NCBI RefSeq assembly: GCF_000091045.1 | Contig: NC_006670.1 | Location: 2,223,201-2,287,200 of the forward strand | Source: Cryptococcus deneoformans JEC21 | Lineage: Eukaryota > Basidiomycota > Tremellomycetes > Tremellales > Cryptococcaceae | Reading direction: 5' to 3' | Length of the DNA: 64,000 nt | Shown: positions 33,376 through 45,600 of the stretch, one piece after another | How positions within the stretch are numbered: position 1 is the first letter of the stretch | Layout of the letters: each line of letters begins with the position of its first letter | Made by a program: the position numbers and the translations under genes | The notes under the pieces: model-generated | The model's database searches: none | What the model saw: only the letters and a program-made list of their open reading frames with translations | Told to the model about the DNA's origin: nothing

Positions 33376-35303
33376 ATGTCGAAATCCCTTAACATCGCGA
33401 GCTCGAGCCGCAGTGACATTGAGAATCAGCAATACCATCATCATGAGCACCATTCAGCTCTTCTTCAAAATGGCAAAGACCCATCTTTACCTGCCAACCA
33501 CCCCATTAACGCACTCAGTGCCATGAGAAAATTCTTCATTCTATGCACTTTGAGCTATAGTGGTTTCCTCGCCAACTTTGGGTAGGTCTTATTAATACTC
33601 CTTTTGCACCCAGCCTAACTAGTACTCAGTATTGCCATCATTCAAGTCGCTTTCCCGTGAGTCAAACATCTTCTTCGTTCCGAAATTCAAAATTGATTCT
33701 TGAGTTTCAGGACCTTGGGTAAAGCTTTTGGTGTGGAAACTTCTATGATTCCTAATACAATTGGCTACTATCTTCTTGGTTTTGCCTTCGGTCCCCTCTT
33801 TTGGAACCCTCTTTCCAAGGTGAGCATTTCAAATCCATCAACGATATGGCTAGACTAATCGTGATGGGAAGACAATTGGTCGACGCCCAGTCTACCTTTT
33901 GGGTTCCGCGCTCTATATTCCTTGCGTAATTTGGATGGCACTGTCACCGTCCTACGCATGCTTCTCTGTCTCTCGACTCTTCTCCGGTTTGACCTCTTCC
34001 TTCAGTCAAACTGTGCCTCCGGCCACCATTGCCGATATTTTTATCAAAGAGGTTCGAGGCCACAAGATGTCTATGTACGCCGTTGCAGTAGTCATCGCTC
34101 CAGCAGTCGCTCCCCTTTTCAGCGGCATCATCGTCGCAAAGACAAATTGGCATGTCCTTTTCTGGCTGGTCCTCGGGCTTGCGGTTGTCCAATGTCTTCT
34201 TTACTTCTTCGTCGTGCCCGAGACTCTATGGAATGAAGACTTCTCCACTCCTTTGCAAAGTACCGACGCGCAACCTACTGCCCCTAGCCCCGAGCCGAGC
34301 GAGTCCTACAACAAAGATGACTCATCAAAACCCGTCATAAGGCATCTGGAAGAAGCTCACCAAGACCCGACGACAATGCAAGGGCATGTAGGTCCTGCAT
34401 GGATGCCATGGCAAAGGCCCATGGAGTATCTGCAGGTCTGTCTCTCCCCTTTTCTAATGGTAAGTCATCACTTTTCCCTGCCTTCCTTGATCGAACGACA
34501 TGTGTTAATCATTTGTGCGCTATCCATGACAGCTTCGTTATATCAGCATTGTCATTCCTTCCATTTATTACGGTTCACTTTTTGCTTGGTCCATTGGCAT
34601 CACCATTGTCATGCCTCAAAAGTTTGAAAATGCTCCTTATAGCTTTGCCACCATTCCCTTGGGTACTGCCTTCTTGGCGTATGGATTGGGTGGTATTTTA
34701 GGTAAATGGTCTGGTGGCCTTGTAGGCGACAAAACTTGCTCTTATTTGGAGCGCAAATATGGCCATCGACAACCTGAACACCGTCTTTGGGCCCTCGTAA
34801 GTCTTTTCAGTCAACTTCTGGAAGGATTTATGCTGATTACTACTGTGTTAAGATACCTATCCTTCCATTCATGTTTATTGGTTTGATCATCGTCGGTATT
34901 GTCACTTCCAAAGAGCTCCACTGGATCGGATTCCTCATTGGAGGCGGTCTTTTCTTTTTCTGTCTTTCTGCTGCTACTGGTTTATTACAAACTGTACGTC
35001 TTCACATTAACCTTTTCAATTTGCTCCTTGTATGGTCGCTGATCCTTTCATCTGCAGTACGTCCTGGAAGGCTATATGTCTCGCTCTATGGATACTCAAG
35101 CTGTCTTCATCTTCTTCAAGTCAATCTGGGGCTTCGTCATTCCCTTCTTTGTCTGGGACTGGGGAGCAGACCATGGTTTCCTTGAGGAGTACGCTGCTCA
35201 GGGTGCTCTTGCTGCCGGCTTGGGTGCGATTCTGTGTGCTGTCTTCATCTGGAAAGGCTACGAGATTAGGAAATGGCAAGGTATGCCCGTTTCTCCTCGA
35301 TAG
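33376..35303 (+). CDS. MFS transporter (DHA1-like)
   Basis: Proton-coupled membrane transporter with 12 predicted helices, plasma membrane. The N-terminal cytosolic tail is His-rich (QYHHHEHH). Exon 1 ends in ANFG; a 27-nt exon (33630-33656) supplies IAIIQVAFP; the next supplies TLGKAFGVETSMIPNTIGYY. Motif A of the family lies in LSKTIGRRPVYLLGSALYI (loop 2-3). Later blocks are SVSRLFSGLTSSFSQTVPPA, GHKMSMYAVAVVIAPAVAPL and, after a central loop full of Pro/Ser/Glu, GTAFLAYGLGGILGKWSGG and FLIGGGLFFFCLSAATGLLQ. The end is SMDTQAVFIFFKSIWGFVIP and a final helix. About 500 residues. Position downstream of the FAD monooxygenase suggests import of an aromatic or organic acid, but DHA1 members carry many substrates. 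Confidence 0.9.
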
Positions 35304-36606
35304 ATGGAAAAATGATGGGGGAGAGAACTATTTTGGATTTATTCCTGGAAAGGCTGCTTTACTGTCTTGGAAGGTCGTGGAAAGGAGTTTCGTCAAAGGG
35401 AGGAGAAAGAAGATCAAAGTGTAACTTCAATGAACAAGTACTCGTTTGTAGCTGGAAATGAAGAAATGGCATATTTGTGTTGTACTTACCGATTTTGCTT
35501 TGTCGTCTTCCGGGTTAGTAATAGTGCGTGATGATATTTCATGAAATGTGAAAGAGTTTTGAGAAGATATAATGCCTTTGTCCAAGCTAACTCGCTTGAG
35601 TTTATTTCTTCCTTCCGTCTTCCAACAACCAACTCCGTTTCAATATATATTCATATCATGGTCAGAGCTGGACCCGTAGTTGTTGGTTGAAGACTTTCTT
35701 TTTCCTTCAAAGGGCGGCAGTTGACAGTTGATGCTTGGCAGCCTTTGGCAAGTGGAGAGCTTCAATAATGAAAATCAAGGCCATATAGTATGGAATATAT
35801 ATATGGGATGGTGCGGGCAATGACCGGGTGTGGAGTTTGTTGACGAGGTTTGGAAACCAAGGGCCTCATTGTTGTACCTTGGTAAGCCATAATGCGTGAC
35901 GTACGTATGGGGCAGCGGCAAGCCGAACTGGTAACTAAAACAGTTTCGTAATACCGACTAAAATAGGTCGACTTTCTATTCAATGACCAATTCGCTCGTA
36001 TTTGCTGCCTGTCGTCGTCCTATCGGAAAAGCCTCTTGTCTTTGTCGACCCACCTTCGAGGATTGTTGAATGTATGATTGCTGCGTAAAGGGTACATAAA
36101 TTGTCTGTCAGACTTCATGCTCGAAGTTGTTTTACTAGAAAGGTAAATTTAATCACAAATCGTATGCTTACACCACCATTTTATGCTTGAGCGCCCGCTG
36201 GTACGTTTTGGGGCCTTTTTTACAGCTACGTTTAAAATACTATTCAAAAGGCTGAAAAATTTGCGAGAGAAGGAATCTGGTCACCTTTCCAAGAGTGTCA
36301 TGTGGTTAGATTGGGACGTGGTTGCTTGACTGACTGTCTTGCTAATAAGCAGTCTTGCGATACTCACGTATCGTCTTTTTCCTTTTGGAGCCTCCGCAAG
36401 ACACGCAGCCGACGTTCTACAGGACCATACAAAGCTGCTTATTATTAGTGCACATTTGATCATTACAACTTTTTCTCCAATCCCGTTCAAATGGCAGATC
36501 ACGTGATTCCACGTTCAATTTACGTTTCGCAGAAATCTTTGTTCGTCTATCCACATTTCAACGCCTCCTATACGTGTCTTTTAATACAAAGACATTTCAA
36601 GTCAAG
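35304..36606. promoter_or_regulatory. 1.3 kb intergenic region before RRP14
   Basis: Two plus-strand genes flank this region, so it should hold the terminator of the MFS gene and the RRP14 promoter. Many short open frames, none with splice signals or recognisable protein. No repeat or RNA gene seen. Confidence 0.4.
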
Positions 36607-37889
36607 ATGACGACCGCTGCCCAGCCCGCCCCCGACATCATGGAATCCCTTGAAAAGCACAATGCTGCTTTCACCACCCTCCTCTCTCTTATCCCTGCTC
36701 AATACTACATTGCCGCCGATCCCGAGGTTGTAAGTTGGGGCGTCATGTCGTGATGTGGCAGCTGCTAACGCTTTTCTAGGCCGATAGCAAGTGGATGAAG
36801 AACAAGAAGAGAAAGACTGGTGAGGAAATCAAAGAGAATAAGAAGAAGGTCAAGCAGGCCAAAGTATGTTGTCTTCCCTTTTGCAGATTCCTTTTCTGAT
36901 GGAAATACAGCTCGACCCTTCAAAGAACCTCACCACCGCCGAAATTTTAGCCCAGAACAACAATGGAGAAAAATCTCCCGAAGAGTCCTCGGATGCTATC
37001 GCTGGACCATCTACCAATCTCACTCCTCTCCCACCTACTGCTTCCATCTCCGAACTTCGTGCCAAACTCCAACAGCGTCTCAAGACATTCCGTTCCCGCC
37101 GAGGAGCCGGCGACGGCGAAGAGACCAACGACGGAGCTTCAGTCTCTTCAAGAGATGCTTTGGAGGAGGAAAGGAGGAGGAAGAGGGGTGAGATGAGAGA
37201 CCGAAGAAGGAATGAGCGAAAGGAGGAGAGGAGGAAAGAGAGGGAAGGTAAAGCAGAGAAGAAGGAGAAGAAGGCTGCTCAGCAAGGGCCAGACGACGTG
37301 AAAGCGAAGACAGCGAAGACCCAGTTGATCGTGCCTCAACCTAAGAACACTATCAATGACGAAGACCTTTCCTTCCCTGCCATCTCACTCCCGTCCAAGC
37401 AGTCCGACAAATCCGGCACCCATCTCAAACGGATCTCCAATCCTTCCCAGGCTCTTGCCCATTTGGAGAAACACAAGGCCAAATTGGCCGCGATGCCAGA
37501 GGATAAGAGGGCTGAGATTGAGGAGAAGGAGAGATGGGCGAAAGCTGAGGAGAGAGCGAAGGGTGGAAAGGTTGCCGATCAGGAAAAGGTGCTCAAAAAT
37601 GCTGTTAAGAGGAAGGAAAAGACAAAAACGAAGAGTTCCAAGGAGTGGTACGTATATATATTACCTGTACTTCTCTCTTTCCCCTCACTGACACATTTGA
37701 TACAGGGCTGAACGAAAGCGCGAACTTGAGAAATCAAACGCCATCTCCCTCAAGAAGCGTAACGACAACATTGCCAAGCGTGCAGAGGAGAGGAGGAACA
37801 AGCGTACGGGGGGTAGCAAGGATAAGGGAAAGGGGAAGGGTTCCAAGAAGGGGCGACCCGGCTTTGAGGGGAAAAAGGGGAAGAAGTGA
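36607..37889 (+). CDS. RRP14: RRP14/SURF6 family ribosome biogenesis protein
   Basis: Nucleolar factor for assembly of both ribosomal subunits. Start ATG 36607, MTTAAQPAPDIMESLEKHNA with the short N-terminal domain (LSLIPAQYYI) of Rrp14, then a region of Lys/Glu runs (KKRKTGEEIKENKKKVKQ). The SURF6 domain starts around ISELRAKLQQRLKTFRSRRG and continues with coiled-coil-forming basic/acidic repeats, DLSFPAISLPSK, NPSQALAHLEKHKAKLAAMP and KERWAKAEERAKGGKVADQE. The last exon ends in a Lys/Gly-rich tail (KGKGKGSKKGRPGFEGKKGKK shortened). Introns at about 36730-36779, 36864-36910 and 37648-37705 keep frame. About 370 residues. Convergent with FAF1, another nucleolar ribosome factor. Confidence 0.93.
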
Positions 37890-38018
37890 GCGCTTGTACT
37901 ATACCCTAGACATATCTGGCCTTTTGCTTTGGTGTTCTCCATGTATTTGCATATCTACAATTACACTTGCCCCTTGCTCGGGATTTTGACCACTTGGCAT
38001 TCCAAGCTAAGCTAAACT

Positions 38019-39574
38019 TCACCATCCCCGTTTACCCTTCCCACCCTTCCCACCCTTTCCTTTCCTCCCATCTTTACTACCACCACCATTCACCCCCGCT
38101 ATATCTCTCTCGCTCAATTTCAAGACACCACCTTCAAACCTACCCACACCCATTCCCAAACCCCTCGATCGATCCGCATCACCCTTCTTCCTGCCCTCCA
38201 TTCCCTTCTTCTTCCCCGTCTCCATACCCACCGACGCTCTCTGTTCACCCTTATAGATACCCCCCTTCTTGAGCCCCTGGCCCAATCCACCAACCCCCCG
38301 AACGTAATTCCCACTCTCAATCGCCTCTTGCCTCTGTGCCTTCTCCCTCTTTTCCCGTTTATGTAACAACCCTGTTCTCACCGCGGCAGGATGTCTGCTC
38401 AGATGTTTATCCTTGACGACCTTGCTACCTTCCCCGGGAAGCTCGTACTGGGCGAGTTCTAATAATCGGGCGCTCATGGCGTTGCGCTTATCGACAGGGC
38501 GGGAAGCGGCGGAGGCAGCGTGGGAAGGAAGGAGGGTGGTGAGAAGCATGGAGTGGAGGGTCTTGTCGAGGGAGGCGTTGGTGTGGTCTTCAAGATCCCC
38601 TTCAGCGTCGGTATCAGCGGATACAGAAGGACGGGAACGGGGACGGCCGGGCAGGTAGTCAGTTTGGGTGGTAATGCCCATCATCTTGATTGATGTCCCC
38701 GTCTATGAAAGTAACATTTGTCAGATTTTGAAGCCTCTTTGAAGTAAGCGGTAAGGAACGTACAAGGAAAGCTCGACGTTCGGCTTTGGAGATCGGGATA
38801 GATGGACCACTGCCGGCAGTAGAGGGGTCGAACACTACTTCGGGGACACGGGATGTTGATGTTGAGGATGACGCTTTTGATTGTGGGTCTAAGCGTCCAG
38901 AATTAGCATTAGATATTCAAAGCCTGGGTATAATGAGAAATGAAAGACGTACTGGCAAACTCGTCTTCACTATCACTAACAAACCCATCCTCTGCTCCCC
39001 ATCCATCGTCAGAGATGTACTCTTCTCCGGTTCCCTCCTCTTCCTCATTTTCTTCATCCTCGTCATCCTCCTCCGAATCATTATCCACACTGGCAGATTC
39101 AATTGGCATGGGCGGTAACCCCAAGAGAGCACGGGAGTGAGCTTCCAGAGCCGCAAGTCGGGCGGCTTTCAGTGACTCTTCATCTTCATCTTCCTCGTCC
39201 TCATCACTGTCTCCCTCATCACCTGATCCAGACTTAAACCCAGTGTCTGATCCAGAGAGATGACCACTATTACCAACAAGCTCACTCTCCATTCTTTCCC
39301 CTTCGCGTTTACTCTCAACGATCCTAGCCTTCTTCACAGGCCTTTCAGCTCCCATCTCTTCCACCGTCCGCCTCCCTCCTCCTCCTGGACTTCTCTTTCC
39401 TTCCATTTGTGCCTTCCCGTTTATTTTTTGAGACTCGGTTCCGTACAGCTCTCGGTCGTGGTCTTTTCCGAGAATATCTGCGCCTTGATGTTTTCGGACA
39501 TCGCTTTTGGAAGTTCTGGACTTGCTCTTGAGCGGTTGTAGGGAAGATCGCTTTCCGAGGTTGGATTTGGGCAT
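38019..39574 (-). CDS. FAF1: FAF1-like ribosome biogenesis protein (DUF4602/C1orf131)
   Basis: Probable 40S-subunit assembly factor of the small-subunit processome. Start at 39574 (MPKSNLGKRSSLQPL). The N-terminal half is disordered, with basic stretches and a long acidic run (DEDEEDEDEESLKAARLAA and SEEDDEDEENEEEEGTG), also GLPPMPIESASV. The C-terminal DUF4602 part includes ERRAFLTGTSIKMMG, a Lys-rich basic helix GLLHKREKREKAQRQEAI and near the end GRFEGGVLKLSERDIAGV, the motif that characterises Faf1 and C1orf131. The tail is Gly/Lys-rich (KGGKGGKGKRGW). Two introns, near 38702-38760 and 38888-38952. About 480 residues, somewhat longer than yeast Faf1 because of the acidic region. Identification rests on the C-terminal motif. 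Confidence 0.82.
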
Positions 39575-39927
39575 CGTGACGTGTGGTACGTACGGGATTG
39601 GTGGATTGTACTGTAACTGAAAACTATCTGGAGAAGATTGTGGTTTATGGATGCACAACAACTGACAATATAACGGCTAGAAGCTGAATTGCGGTTGAAA
39701 ATGCAGAGTTGAAATCTTCGCCTCCACCTTAACCTCCATTTCTATAATTAAATTCAATTACCGCTAATTATATCTAAACATGAAAAGTGCTGACGTCACT
39801 TCTGCTTCCGTTCCTTCGGCTCTGCAGAAGCACACGATTGAACTGGGCTCGTTCTTGATTCCACATTTCCTTCCCTATTTTCAAACAGAAGGGGCCTACG
39901 CTGGTCATAGCGCCCTCACCTACTGGA
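39575..39927. promoter_or_regulatory. Divergent intergenic region
   Basis: 353 bp between the divergent starts of FAF1 (minus) and the F-box-like gene (plus). An upstream ATG at 39780 is out of frame with the F-box-like coding sequence. Nothing else recognised. Confidence 0.4.
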
Positions 39928-42359
39928 ATGAAGAGAGGTTTGGGTCCTCTCTTCACGGAGTGCGCACTCGCAGATGTGCTGGTTGGCGTATACGACAATC
40001 TCATTCTCCGGGACGTCACTGCTCTTATGCTGGTAAGTCCATTGTTTATGGCCAGTTTTGGGCTAAGTTGTCTATTTCTAGGTGAACAACCACTCTTATC
40101 AAGTGTTCAAGTCGTCCATCAAACTGCAACTGGAACATCGAAGGAAACTTTACTCTATCCCAGCCACTACCCCCTTTCTCAACACCTTTCGTGACGAAAC
40201 CGCGACGGACAAGTTCAAAGCTTTAGAGGAAAGAGAGCATCGCTTCAATAATTTCAAGCCAGCGGGTATTGAGACGATATGCAAGAATTCTCGACTAGTT
40301 AGCTTGCAAGCTGGACATATGTTGTTTGAATATCATAACGACAAACGCAACCCCGGTCGAGAACGAAAGACGAGTGGCTGGGAGGTGTACAGGACAAAGA
40401 CAAGCGCAACGGACGACGATTGTCGGTGTAGAGGGGGAGTGAAAGATCAGGGGCTGTGGAAGTGGCTTATGGATCTAGGAAAAGAATATTATGATATTGT
40501 TATGTGCGCGGAGGAGAATGTCGTTATGATATGGTACGTCTATATGAGGTGTATCGCCTTTCTAATCGTTGTATTTGCATAGTCAAAAGGAGAATTATCA
40601 CCCCAATGGTAATCCAACAACATGGTCCGTTTCTATCCGCATGTACTTTTATGTCCTAATTCCACCCACCGGCACCTCCCCTCCGTCGTTTGGCTATTTT
40701 GACCCTATTCCACACCCTGACGCTGCATTACCGTTTATCGAGATAATCGTGCCGAACGTATCTGAAGAAACCACTGCAACGTTTGACATGGCTGCCGGAG
40801 GACAGATATCGCTTTTGTTTGAGGATGATGACTCGGACACCGACGAAGTGTATGTCGGAGTATGGGATTGGAAGAAGGGTGTGTGTCTTGGAGTGAGTGA
40901 TTTATTCGTCTGGTTAAGATGGGGCTGACAAGAAGCAGAGCCTTGTACCGGATACGGATCCAACAGTGGAAATCACGAGCTATGCGCATATGGGTCCATT
41001 CGTAGTCACCTCTTGCACCCGTCACGTTCCTGCATCTAGCAACCCAACTGCATTTGTCAACGCTTGTGAAGAAACCGATGTCGATAAATCACCCCCTGCA
41101 GCTGACGATCATTTTGTCGAACTCTGTTTCTATGTCCACGCTCTCCTGCCCCCGCAGTACGGTTACCCACCACACACACCTTCTACCTCACATCAGGATC
41201 CCAAAAAGCCATTCTACCCCAATGTGCCATGCACATGGACGCTCGACGACATCCCGTTCTGCTTCCCCATCATTATCTTCGACCTCCCTCCTGCAGGTCT
41301 AATGCCATGGACTGTTTCTCGCTACTACCAGTCTGACATGTTCTACATCAACGAATGTCACTACGACGAAGAGGTGCATAATCGCGAAATTGCAGGTCTT
41401 TTGACATGGACAATCGCAGGGAGGGTCAGTGTAGCTGATATGCGAACAATAACATCTGCGCCAACAGCAATGGCGCTGCGGAGGGCTATGTGGTGCTTGC
41501 AAGCCGGGTATATCCCACGAGGAAAAGTGGTGGTGGATCCGAATATCATTGCATCTTTGACCCCAGCAGAGCACGCGAGGTGGTCCATCGAAGTTCTGAC
41601 GCTGGCAGTGTACGGCCATAAGCTTGACAAGAAAGGCCGGTGGACTACCAGCGGTGGTATATCAACTGAGCGGCCCATGGCGCGTAACCCTATCCTCCAA
41701 CGGATCCCCACACCAAGAACAAGTCCTCGTATAGCGCATACCGACTGGATGATCACCGACTCCCATTATCGCTTTACGTTCGTCCCCACCATGAGCTCTG
41801 TCCACGGCGCGAGGGAGTTTAGGATGGTGGCGATCCTCGTAGATAGGGGTCTAGTGTTGGATAACGGGATGAAGATAGCGACAGCAGTGTTGAGTTTGAA
41901 TGATTATAACAGGCGGACGGGGGAAGTGCAGTGGGGTGAGGATGATGATGGGAAAGCGGAGGAAGGCGAGGACCGACAGAAGAGAGACGAAGTAGATGAT
42001 AGAAGAGAAGAAGGAGCGTATGAAGGTTCGGAGAGCGATACAGTCATCGACCATATATTCGCCGACAAATCCAAACTCGCTCCTTTCCGTATCCATCAAC
42101 ACTCGTCATGCTGCCTTATCGATGGGTTCATGAAGGATTCGAGGGCCAACGATTTGACGCAATGGCCGCATAAGGGAATCCATGGTGTGCTGCATATGGC
42201 AGTGGATATGACGAGGCAGTCGCAGATCTTGTTCGATGGAGATACTGTCGTCTTTGGAGGATTTACGGTGAGTTCACCCACGCTCCTTCATCTCCTATCC
42301 ACTTAAAAGACATGCTGATAGTAATATAGCCGACGGCATACCAAATCATTAGTATTTAA
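39928..42359 (+). CDS. F-box-like family protein (intact paralogue)
   Basis: Full-length member of the family whose broken copies lie at 10.4-15.8 kb. Exons 39928-40032, 40082-40533, 40583-40892, 40939-42267 and 42330-42359 give 741 residues with all phases correct. The first 35 residues (ECALADVLVGVYDNLILRDV) match the F-box position of the copies; the match to a true F-box is weak. Then LQLEHRRKLYSIPATTPFL, EEREHRFNNFKPAGIETI, GWEVYRTKTSAT, an acidic run, and DPTVEITSYAHMGPFVVTS. The C-terminal half has YGYPPHTPST, CTWTLDDIPFCFPIIIFDLP, HNREIAGLLTWTIAGRVSV, MSSVHGAREFRMVAIL, AVLSLNDYNRRTGEV and QILFDGDTVVFGGFT. I know no function for this family; if an F-box is real, the protein would bring substrates to SCF ligases through SKP1. 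Confidence 0.85.
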
Positions 42360-42631
42360 GGCATCGATAGTTGGTCAGACGGAAGTGAGGCCTGTGTGCG
42401 GTCGAGGCAGCTATGAAATTTGACATGAATAGTTTATAACTGAAACTACTGACGGGGTTAAAAAAGGTGCGAGCTGAGAATGAGAAAAAAAGAAAAGAAA
42501 TCATACTATTCATTTCATGGCTACAGTACTTAAATAATTGCTACTCGTGTGTGTGGTTATTAGAGCTACATTTGTACGTCAGGAGTTGTGATTTTTCCAA
42601 TGTCGGTCCACGTCCTTGTTTCGCAGTCACA

Positions 42632-45600
42632 TTATTTTCCACCAAGTTTAGGAATTCCAAGACCGCCTAGGAGCTTGTCAAGACCCAATCCACCAAGGAG
42701 ACTATCGAGCAGGCCATTCAGACCAAGCCCGCCCAAGAGCTGGTTCACAAGGCCCAGAACACCGGACAAGAGTAACCCGACTGCTGCAAGAATTTGCACC
42801 AATGGTTCTATATTTCAACAAAGCAGTCACAATCAGCCAACGCACAGAAGGAAGTAAAAGAGCATGTTTGCTTACGCTCGAGCAGGTGCCAAAGTGGACT
42901 GATCCCCTTCTTAGCTTCGGGCATACCTTCGATACCCTTCTTGCCCTTCCTGATAGCATCTGTGACTTCTGTCGAAAGCTTCTTGAGGCCTTCAGCGAGG
43001 TGTCGCTCTTCTGGAGTAGCTTCACCAGTGGCAGCATTCTCCTTTGACTGTTGCTGCATTCGGCCGTCGGGATCCATCTCGCGAATGTTGGAGTTGCACT
43101 GGTTGAGGATGTCCGAGCTCTTTTGAATAAGGGGCTTCACTTTCTTCACAAGTTCTTCTTGGTTGACTTCCTCTTTCGGCTTGGAGTGCGCATCCTCGAT
43201 CAAGTCCGTCATTTCTTCGAGTATAGGCTTGACACGATCAAGTGTACTGTCAACCTAGTAGTGCAGAAAAAGGAGATCAGCCTCAACATCCGCGTGATTG
43301 CAATTTCTGCTCAAGTACGTACTTCGTAAGCCATGCGTTTAGCCAGCTTGCTGTCGCCTTCGAGCCTCTCGAGCTCCTCGTCCTCTATCTTTTTACGTTC
43401 TGCGTCTTCCTCTGCTTTCTTCTGTTCGGCTTCCTTTCGTGCTTCCTCTTCCTTTGCTTCCTTCTGTTCGGCTACCTTTCGTGCTTCCTCTTCCTCTGCT
43501 TTCTTCTGCTCGGCAGCTTCGTCTCTCTTAGGCAGATCCTGCATGAGCGTTACGTGGCCGATACTGTGGTGCATTTCATCATCAGTTCACAGCTCGAAAT
43601 CTTCAATCGAGTCAGTATCCTTGCTCACCTCTTTCCTTTGGCGTCTAAGACATCTCCGTCGTTGTCGACTTCTTTGCCTCGGCATCGTGCGATCTCGCCC
43701 TCTGTAAGCTTGGCCACGGTGTTTCCGTTGCTATCGATGACAGCCCCTTCGTTGTTAACCTTGAGACCGGCAGCAGGATGCTTCTCCTCTTCTTTCTCCT
43801 CTTCTTCCCATCGTTCGGCAGCACCAATCTTATTGCCGTTCTTGTCGACAACGTCGCCTTGCTCATCGACTGACTTGCCGTGAAGCTTCTTGGCATCGCC
43901 CTGGAAACAAATTAAACATCAGTTAGCATGATTTCGGAAACGCGCACATATGCGGAGCGGGTTTCTCACCTCAGTCAGACGTCCAACGACCGTTCCCGAA
44001 TTGTCAATAACCTTGCCGTCTTTGCGGACGGTTGCAGGCTGGAAATCGGAGAAGGGACCTTCTTTCTGTCCTTCGCGCTCAGACTCGGGCAACAGCTCCG
44101 CGCGTCCTACGACGCTACCACCTTCATTCCAAATCTGGCCCTCTTTGTCGCACATCTTGCCAGCTAGCTTCGCAGGATCGCCCTCGACCACTCGCCCGAG
44201 TAGCTTGCCAGAATTATCGACAACGTAGCCACTCTTGTTGACGCGATTGCCGGCGAGGAGAGAGAGATCGGTCTTCTCTGGCTCCTGCTCTTCTGGCTCG
44301 TACCATCGCTGTGCTTTGCCGACGATTGTGCCAGACTTGTCGACAACGTCCTATAGGATTCTACACGTTAGCTTGCCAAAATAATAAAAAATTGTTTTCG
44401 ACGGTAATCGTTGGGATGAGCACTCACGCCGTCGGCATCGACTGTCTTTCCTGCAATCTTCTTTGCGTCTCCTTCGACGATCTCGCCAACCTTCTCTCCA
44501 TTGTGCACTACATCGCCATTTTTCTGGACTGTAGCACCTTCAAAGTCTTCGAAAGGTGCGCCTTCTGGATTCGACCTCTCGTCTTCTGGAATAGGCTCGG
44601 CTTGTCCAATCTTTTTGCCTGAATCGTCAAAGAATTCGCCCTTTGCGGTACATCGTCGACCCTGGAGCTTTTTGAGGTTGCCGTCGACGACTTTGCCGAC
44701 GGTGACGCCATCCTTGGCAACCAACTGTTTGTAGTTAATAGTCAGCAACTGGGGAAGGTTTGAGGCAACATCCGATGTGCAGAACTTACATTACCGGCTT
44801 TGTTGGGACTGAGACCCTTGAGCACGCTAAAGTCTATCTGCTCTTCGGCCTGGTCAAGCTCAGACGCAAGCTGTGCGTTACCAATCACGTCGCCATCCTT
44901 GTTCATGAGGTTGCCAGAAGCATCAATGTCCGCGATCTCTGAGCCTTCGAGGTTTTGGGCGTCCTCCTCAGACATATTTGCGATAGTCCGGTCATCGGCG
45001 TCTTTGATCTTGCCAGCTTGGTCAACGGTCAGAGGGCTTGTGAACTCGGGTTTGACGTCATTGGCTTCGTCTAGAGCTTGATCGGCGCCGCCTTCCTGAT
45101 CCTCGGGTACAGGTTGGTTGTCGCCCGAGGAAACCTCCCCCTTTTCGCCTTGCTCTTCGTCTTGCTCAGCGGCTTGCTCAGCGTCTTGCTCTTCGCCTTG
45201 CTCTTCGTCTTCCTCTTCGTCTTCCTCTTCGTCTTCCTCTTCGACTTGCTCTTCGTCTTGCTCTTCGCCTTCATCACTAGCAGGTTCATCCTGAGTCTCA
45301 GCTTGAGCTACGTCCTCATCGCCTGACTCTGCCTCAGAACCGCCCTGGTCTTGATCCTGCTCCTCGGGCTCTTCTGCTGCTGGTTCGTCATTGTCTTCTT
45401 CCTGTTCGTCTTCGTTGTCGTCTTGGTTTTCTTCTTCGTCTTCGTCGTCAGATTCTGTACCGAAAGCCCGAGTAAGCCATGTTTACCAAATGTGACTGGA
45501 AACATTACTCACCTTGCTGAGGGGTCCTGGGGGCTCCTGCCTCTTCTGGGACTTTGCCTTCAACATCTTGCTTCTTCGCGGTCTCTGCGACGTCCTTGCC

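Noticed and set aside
36281..36502. Minus-strand open frame upstream of RRP14
   Set aside because: No homology, and it overlaps the expected promoter.
39780..40085. Plus-strand frame starting at 39780 as start of the F-box-like gene
   Set aside because: It is in a different frame; the frame starting at 39928 matches the paralogue and splices correctly.
45071..45289. Plus-strand and alternate-frame Lys/Ser or Leu/Phe runs
   Set aside because: Shadows of the acidic repeat of the LEA-like gene on the minus strand.
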